From the NCBI GenBank assembly GCA_039619475.1, contig CM077115.1:448125292-448189291 (forward strand): DNA of 64,000 nt, given 5' to 3'. The notes under the pieces are model-generated. The model saw nothing but the letters and a program-made list of their open reading frames with translations. It did no database searches and was not told the origin of the DNA. Shown here piece by piece: positions 58,466-64,000 of this stretch. Numbering within the stretch: position 1 is the stretch's first letter; each line of letters starts with the position of its first letter. The position numbers and the translations under genes are program-made. The DNA comes from Icerya purchasi (lineage: Eukaryota; Arthropoda; Insecta; Hemiptera; Monophlebidae).

Positions 58466-59725
58466 TTAGGAGGATTCCGTACGCATATAATGTACCAAAA
58501 CCTAATAAAATGGTTCAGGAACGACAAAAATTATTCAAATTAAAATATGCAATTATCAATCAATCGTTGAACACCTAAAAAGGTTCTTTTTCTCCATTCC
58601 GTTCTATTTTCGGCCATCCTTTTTAGGTCCGAGTATATTTGGCATCTCATATCTTTAATAATCTGCTCTTCTTCACGGTTTTTCATTCTATAATCAGTTT
58701 TAGTCTTTCATCGTATCTCGGCATGTGTCCCATCATCTTTTATTTTATGTTTATTTATTCCCGTTTTTCACTAATCATGTTCATGACTTCTTCATTGCCC
58801 TGCTTATCATTTTTAACATATTTCTCCGCAGTCACATCTCTGCTGCTATCAATTCATTTTTATCGACTTCATCAATTATCCAAGATTTTTTGCATTCATA
58901 CAGTATCGTGCTTCATACATAGACCTTTATTAGTCTCTCTTAGTTCTATGTCCACATATTTATTGGTGAGTAATGCGTATTTTTGTAAAAATGCACATTT
59001 GGCTAGGCCTATTCTTCGTTTAATTTCTTTTTCGGTTTTCCGATCTTCGGTTACCATACTGCCCAAGTATCTTCTTTAGCTCATTTAGTTATTTTATTAT
59101 TAAATAATATATTTTCCTTTTGTGGCGTTAGTGTCCTGTCGCATATTACTATTTTAGTTTTTATTTCGTTTATTTTCATGTTGTATTCTTCTAGATGTAC
59201 CTGCGCTTCTGTCAGTGCTTTTTGAAATTCTTCTTCAGACTTAGCAATAATGACAATGTTATCTGCGAATCTTATCAATTGCAAGTACTCTCACCTTGTA
59301 CTTGTACTCCAATTTGCTTATTCCGCAAGCTGTTTTTTTATTAAGTTTATCGGTTTTTCTATATACATATATATATATATATTAAATAAACTTCAAAATT
59401 ACATCATAAATTACAATTAAAATTCTTCTTAAAGCAATACTTAAAGATAACCGATTACCCTGGGCGGCAAAAAAAACATCGAGATAATACGGAATTTAAA
59501 ACGACCTTAAAAATCACCTTTAAAAAATTCATCTAATCACTAGAATGATAACATTTTAAAAGTGGTTGATGAACGCAATAGAAAAAAAACAAAAAAAAAA
59601 GAACCTCTAAAAGTGAAATTCAAAATATTAAAACACAGTAACTCTTTCATAAATGCAAAAAATTACAGTTAAAATTACTCTGCCCCCTCCTTCGGGCTAA
59701 AAACAGCAAAAAAAAAAAGAACATG
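58466..59725 (+). repeat. Interspersed repeat, copy 2, interrupted
   Basis: The first part (58466-58570, AGGAGGATTCCGTACGCATA) and second part (from about 59385, including CGATTACCCTGGGCGGCAA and AAACAGCAAAAAAAAAAAG) match copy 1 at 53461-54030. About 0.8 kb, including a LINE RT fragment, separates blocks that are about 95 bp apart in copy 1. Confidence 0.65.
58590..59320 (-). pseudogene. LINE RT fragment inside the repeat
   Basis: Leftward: MQLIRFADNIVIIAKSEEEF, QKALTEAQVHLEEYNMKINE and IKTKIVICDRTLTP, then KYLGSMVTEDRKTEKEIKRR and IGLAKCAFLQKYALLTNKY. This is the YADD block and following thumb of an RTE/Jockey-like RT. The catalytic box reads FADN, so the second Asp is lost. The plus-strand ORFs at 58639-59079 are shadows. 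Confidence 0.75.
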
Positions 59726-59824
59726 TAAACAACAGCCTGAAAATAAAAAAGTTGAGGAAACCAAAACGTGTTCCCAAACATATACATAAAAAACCGCTTT
59801 ATAGCTATAGCCGAGCTAACAACT

Positions 59825-60272
59825 TTATATTTAGGCCTTCGAGGTGCCGAAAGTTCAAAAGTTTCAAAAATAATTTTTTTTCCGGGCATGTGATATATCG
59901 ATGGAAAGATCGCTATTTGTCAGGAACGAACCGGTATTTCATTTCCTTAACGAAACCTTAGAAAAGTTGGGCGAAAGTTCCAAAAAGCGCGAAAAATGAC
60001 GTGTAATAATTCCCCGTTTATAGTTAATTATTTTGAAAAAGATTAAAGATGTACGCAACACACGGTATATATTTTTCTAGTTCGGAGCATCCGGATGCTT
60101 TCCAATATTAAAATTAAGCCCCCCCCCGTCAGGGCGCCGAAAGCTCGTAATTTTTGAAAAAATATTTTTTTTTTCTTGGCACGTGGGGGACGAACCCGTA
60201 TTTCATTTCCTTAATGAAACTGTCGAAGTGGGCAAAAAGTTCAAAAAAGCGGCGCGAAAAATGACGTGTCCC
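59825..60272 (+). repeat. Two diverged direct copies of a ~150-bp sequence
   Basis: Both copies hold TATTTCATTTCCTTAA followed by AAGCG...GCGAAAAATGACGTGT and a preceding GCCGAAAG block. The copies start about 300 bp apart. Not coding. Confidence 0.75.
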
Positions 60273-62393
60273 TTCTTCTGAAAAATCAAATTTCTTTTTT
60301 TTTTGTATACTTGTTAGGGTATTATAGTATTGTGAGCTCTATCTTTAACGATGATCGTTGTAAATTGCGTAACGCAAAGTCTACATACATTGGAAACCCT
60401 TAGTAATTTAAATACCAATCAGTTCATTATTATCGAAGAATGAAATTTTTACTGAAATTCGTTATCACGCATTACGATGGGTGTTGCTTTAATTCGATTT
60501 TCAAACGCATAATATTAGTCACAATTACTAAAATGCTAGATTCTCCCTTTTCCTTAAAAAAAAAAAAAAATGGGAGTACAATATTGGCCATTTTAATCAA
60601 AAATTACGTCTTCATTAAACGGCTATAAATTTGAATTGTTGACAGTACAGTAAAAAAAAAAAAAAAAAAAATTGACAATACTTAAACAAGGTATATTCTT
60701 AAAACTATATTATACAGGATTTCTGGGTTATCGTGCGGTTTAAAAGGATTACGTGTGTAAAAATAAATGTTAAATTCAGTAGCGGAACGAGATTCAAGGT
60801 AGAAATCACGGTGATCATAAAGCTTCAACGTTTCTACTCGTGTATTTATACGTTGTACATATGAAATTATGAGAACAATGGTAAATTAATATCTATAATA
60901 ATCGTAGACATAAAATCACTGGTACCGAAGAAGAAAAAGGAATTGCTCGGATGTATTTTCAGACACGTAAGCTTCTTATACTGTGCATAAAAAGTAAAGT
61001 AAGTAAAGTGAGTTCCATACCCTTGATAAAAGGTATCATGGATTGTGAAGTTAAGCTTTCCATAATGGTACTAAGCCTAATGGATCTAAGGAGAATACTG
61101 AGGCGGGGGGCAGGTCCTTTCTCATGGGATTCGCCTTTACTTTCCCAGATTTCTCTGGTACCCAATTATTTCAGGTTGGGTAAGCTTGGGAGCGAGTTGG
61201 ATCCGGAACGAGACAAGTCCGGAACCCGTGTCCTCTGTGCATATCATACCGGAATCTTGTATAAATTAGGAGACAAGTGCCTCCGCCTGATTTATACTTC
61301 TACATTTATCCGTTTATTTCTTCGGGGTTGTATTAGTTAAAATGAGCAACGCTATCGCTGAGATAATGAAAATACAGGCATCAGGTCCGTAAGGTAGTCG
61401 GTCCCACACTGTTTCCGCTATTCGCTTCTGATATTACGACTTTAAACTATTTCAGCTGCATACGCCAACGCAACATAGTCATACTGGTTACAAATGATAG
61501 TGTAGCTTTTGCGAACAAAGTTGAAAGGCCCGCATCAACGAACAGAAATACAAAACACGTCTACGCCCTCGCGAGGATAGATTTGCAACGTGCTGAAATA
61601 TCGAATTAGCCAAATAACTAGGTACGGTAATTTCATATTATACAAGTTAGAATAGACATACTACGGCGTGACAAGTCACTTTACTCACATTCAGACCGGG
61701 GAAGTCTCTTTATTGAATTGAAATCTGAAATGGCTTCTCTGCGTAATTGTCATTGCGCTGCAATATGGTAAGAGTACACAATCAAGATCTATAGAAGCGC
61801 CAACAGGTCAAATATTCGGTTAATGTAACAAACCAACAATTTAAGATACTGCATATTTAGACGACTCCAAAATACGGATTTAGTAAGACGTTTATGACCT
61901 CAACATTCCATCAGTCAATAAAACGCTAATGAAGTGGTTGAAACCAAGCCACGGTATCGTCAACATTGGGAAGTGTGTACATACAAAATTTGACTCTGTA
62001 ATCCCTGTTAGAAGATTAAAAAGAAGTTGCATCGAACCGCCGATGGAAGCACCATTTAAATGAATAAATGTTTATTGAAATTTGATTGAAAACGTCATAA
62101 AAAACCGACAACGAATAAATTCCTAAAATAACAACGTTATTTCAGAAATACGGTAGAAATCACGTTATAACAATCGAGCTCAAAGATAAAACCGGAATGA
62201 GACCAATGCCTATATTAAGGGCGAGCCCAAAAAAAAAAAAAAATTAAATCAGGAAAGAAGGCTTAGAGCTCTTGTTAAAAAACAAACCGTTAAGGGCTGA
62301 AAACGGCCGGGGAGAGAAAAAGAAACGTATAGCGCGAATAAGGTAATTACAACGGTCAACGTAAAATAAATTTTATAACTCACCTAAATGCCA
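60273..62393. other. No gene recognised over 2.1 kb
   Basis: Contains a 129-codon ORF at 60951-61340 overlapped by a 68-codon ORF on the other strand; neither has a known motif. The segment near 61090-61290 is more GC-rich than its surroundings and may be an unclassified repeat. Confidence 0.35.
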
Positions 62394-62405
62394 GCAAGTA
62401 AACTA

Positions 62406-63361
62406 TTTTTTTTTTCTTTTTTCTTTGGGAACGCCAACCAAGGGCAATGAGCCATCATCAAAGAATTGCGAAAACAGGATTAAATTTTGATATATAAAGA
62501 AATAGAGGAAATGAACTCCGCTAAGATTGGAACAACATCTGGTGAAGGAAAGGAAAGTATGTAGGAAGCACAAAAAGGAGTAGGTAGTTTTAGGTGGAGA
62601 AGCTTAAGTGTAGAGAAGGGAACGCTGCTGTACAAGAAGAGAGCATTCAAAAAGATGATTTGCATCACAAACACAGTCATGATCCGAGGGATAAAAATTA
62701 CAATATGGGGAAGAAACAATAGAAAAACGAAAGAGAGACGAAGAGACAATTATGGTTGAGACGAAGACGTGTTATGGAGGAAATAACGGAACGACTGAAA
62801 CCAGGGAAATCAGCAAACTCATAAAACGTCTTCCTATTGAGTCTTCTAAATTAGTTTCTGCTTATTCCTACATCCTGGCCAATTGGCGGTTTTCTCCCCT
62901 GAAGATTCCTATTCTTTCTCATGTCTCTCGACGCCTTGCTCCTTATTCTTCATTTATCTACACATATCATAAACTCCCGTTCTTTACATTCAGCTTTATA
63001 GATTTTTTATATCCTCCTAATTTGTTTTTCCTTCTTTCTCATACTAAATATTCACCTTCTATCGCTTTAAGCGAGTACAACGGAGCTTTGAGTTCTCTAT
63101 TTCCTTCTTCGTCTGTCCTCTTCACGGATGGTTCCAAAAGCGATGAGGGGGTCGGAGCTTCCTTTCTTATTTCTTTTCTTCCACACTACGAACTTTATAA
63201 ACTTCCTTCCTTCTGTTCCATTTTCACTGCAGAATCGTATGCAATACTCCGTGCAGTTCTGTTCATTGCACTTTCCTCCTATAATAATAAATACCTTATT
63301 TGTTCTGACTCCATGAGCGTCTTGCAGGCTATATCCTCCCCTTTTCCATCCTCTTCATGCG
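62406..63361 (-). mobile_element. LINE-A insertion with 5' inversion (twin priming) and 12-bp duplication
   Basis: GCAAGTAAACTA flanks the insertion exactly (62394-62405, 63362-63373). From poly-T at 62406 to about 62820 the LINE-A tail is read on the minus strand (with EFADFPGFSRSVISSITRLR at its start). From about 62820 to 63361 the upstream LINE-A segment is on the plus strand: KRLPIESSKLVSAYSYILAN, LFTDGSKSDEGVGASFLISF, FTAESYAILRAV and SDSMSVLQAISSPFPSSS. RNase H Asp, Glu and Asp are kept. The junction joins the 5' ends of both segments, as two-primer reverse transcription predicts. Confidence 0.92.
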
Positions 63362-63373
63362 GCAAGTAAACTA

Positions 63374-64000
63374 GAGAGGTTAATACTTGAAGTTGAATGA
63401 CATGTAGAAAAAAATATGCATAAAAAAAAAGTTAGACAAATATTTGATTATGTTTTTGTTTCATTTCATAATATAAAAATGTACAATATTTCGATAACCA
63501 TAATTAGTTAAAATGAGAACATTGGAATTGTATTTTTGACGGTGTTTAACGCGTGTGCGATAGATGCGAACAGGTTAGGAGCCCCCCTTTTGGGGGGATG
63601 GCAAGTGAAGCGAGCAAAAATGTTGGCATTTTTCCGATTTTATTGTTAAATAATTTTCAATATTACAAAAAAAAAAATAAAATAATGATAGGCATGGTAT
63701 TATTATGAGTGGGCAAGCGAGCGAGTAAGGGGCGAAGCCCACATATATGTAGAAAAACTCGATCATTCGTACTATTCCTCATGTGTACAAAATAAAAAAA
63801 AAAAAAAAATTACTGTGATATCTAGGGTGATTATTTACAGACTATAGTTAAGACTGACATCATAAAGACCACTGCATCTAAACTGATACAAGTTTTAACA
63901 CACTTTATTTAACAAAGTGTCCGGTAGAATAGCGAGTGTTTATTGCAACAGCATACAAAAAGAGATGGTCTTGAAGTTTGTATACCTAATGTATCATATG
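63374..64000. other. No gene recognised
   Basis: AT-rich, with a GC-rich island near 63570-63740 (GGGCGAAGCCC palindrome) resembling the start of the segment at 9060. Possibly an unclassified repeat. Confidence 0.35.

Noticed and set aside
58639..59079. 146-codon plus-strand ORF
   Set aside because: Antisense to a LINE RT fragment; composition fits a C/T-rich shadow.
1..64000. LTR retrotransposon, endogenous virus or CRISPR array
   Set aside because: No protease, integrase, gag or capsid motif, long terminal repeat or regular spacer array was seen.

Overview
The window is AT-rich eukaryotic DNA from an insect-type genome; the species cannot be fixed from sequence. Two things support this. 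Four spliced coding exons on the minus strand encode the first two immunoglobulin domains of a DIP/lachesin-like (IgLON-type) neuronal adhesion protein. The rest is mostly transposon remains of families common in insects: Jockey-, CR1-, RTE- and I-like LINEs, piggyBac, Tc1/mariner and hAT elements, and a tRNA-derived SINE.

The only clear host gene runs right to left across most of the window. Its exons lie at 53001-52886, 42949-42742, 13713-13546 and 7869-7741. All are on the minus strand, have GT/AG borders, and join without a stop (intron phases 1, 0, 1, 1, 1). The introns are about 9.9, 29.0 and 5.7 kb. The signal-peptide exon(s) should lie to the right and the third Ig domain and C-terminus to the left, outside or nearly outside the window. 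A weak signal-peptide-like ORF lies at 56807-56387.

Layout: 1-2460, a Jockey-type LINE ORF running off the left edge, abutting an older CR1/L2-like endonuclease. 2623-3269, a hAT MITE with an 8-bp duplication. 3624-5499, a piggyBac element flanked by TTAA and carrying a nested LINE tail. 6050-7250, a foldback repeat and a LINE ORF1. 7741-7869, exon. 8398-12907, LINE fragments and a mariner. 13546-13713, exon. 14181-16790, RTE-like LINE and hAT remnants. 17350-24468, three copies of one RNase H-bearing LINE, here called LINE-A. 27950-29945, a mariner split by a LINE. 30068-35690, a nearly complete CR1-like LINE. 36813-40370, a hAT of the DUF4371/ZMYM1-like type. 42004-47727, hairpin, exon, LINE remnants. 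51521-53001, LINE-A and exon. 53281-60272, foldbacks, a Tc1 element, a SINE, LINEs and shared repeats. 62406-63361, a LINE-A insertion with a textbook 5' inversion and a 12-bp duplication.

No CRISPR array, operon, free-standing tRNA or rRNA gene, or LTR retrotransposon was seen. No new multi-gene system was found. The most useful results are the phase-consistent exon chain and several insertions whose mechanism can be read directly from their ends. All calls are from reading the sequence; no database search was run.
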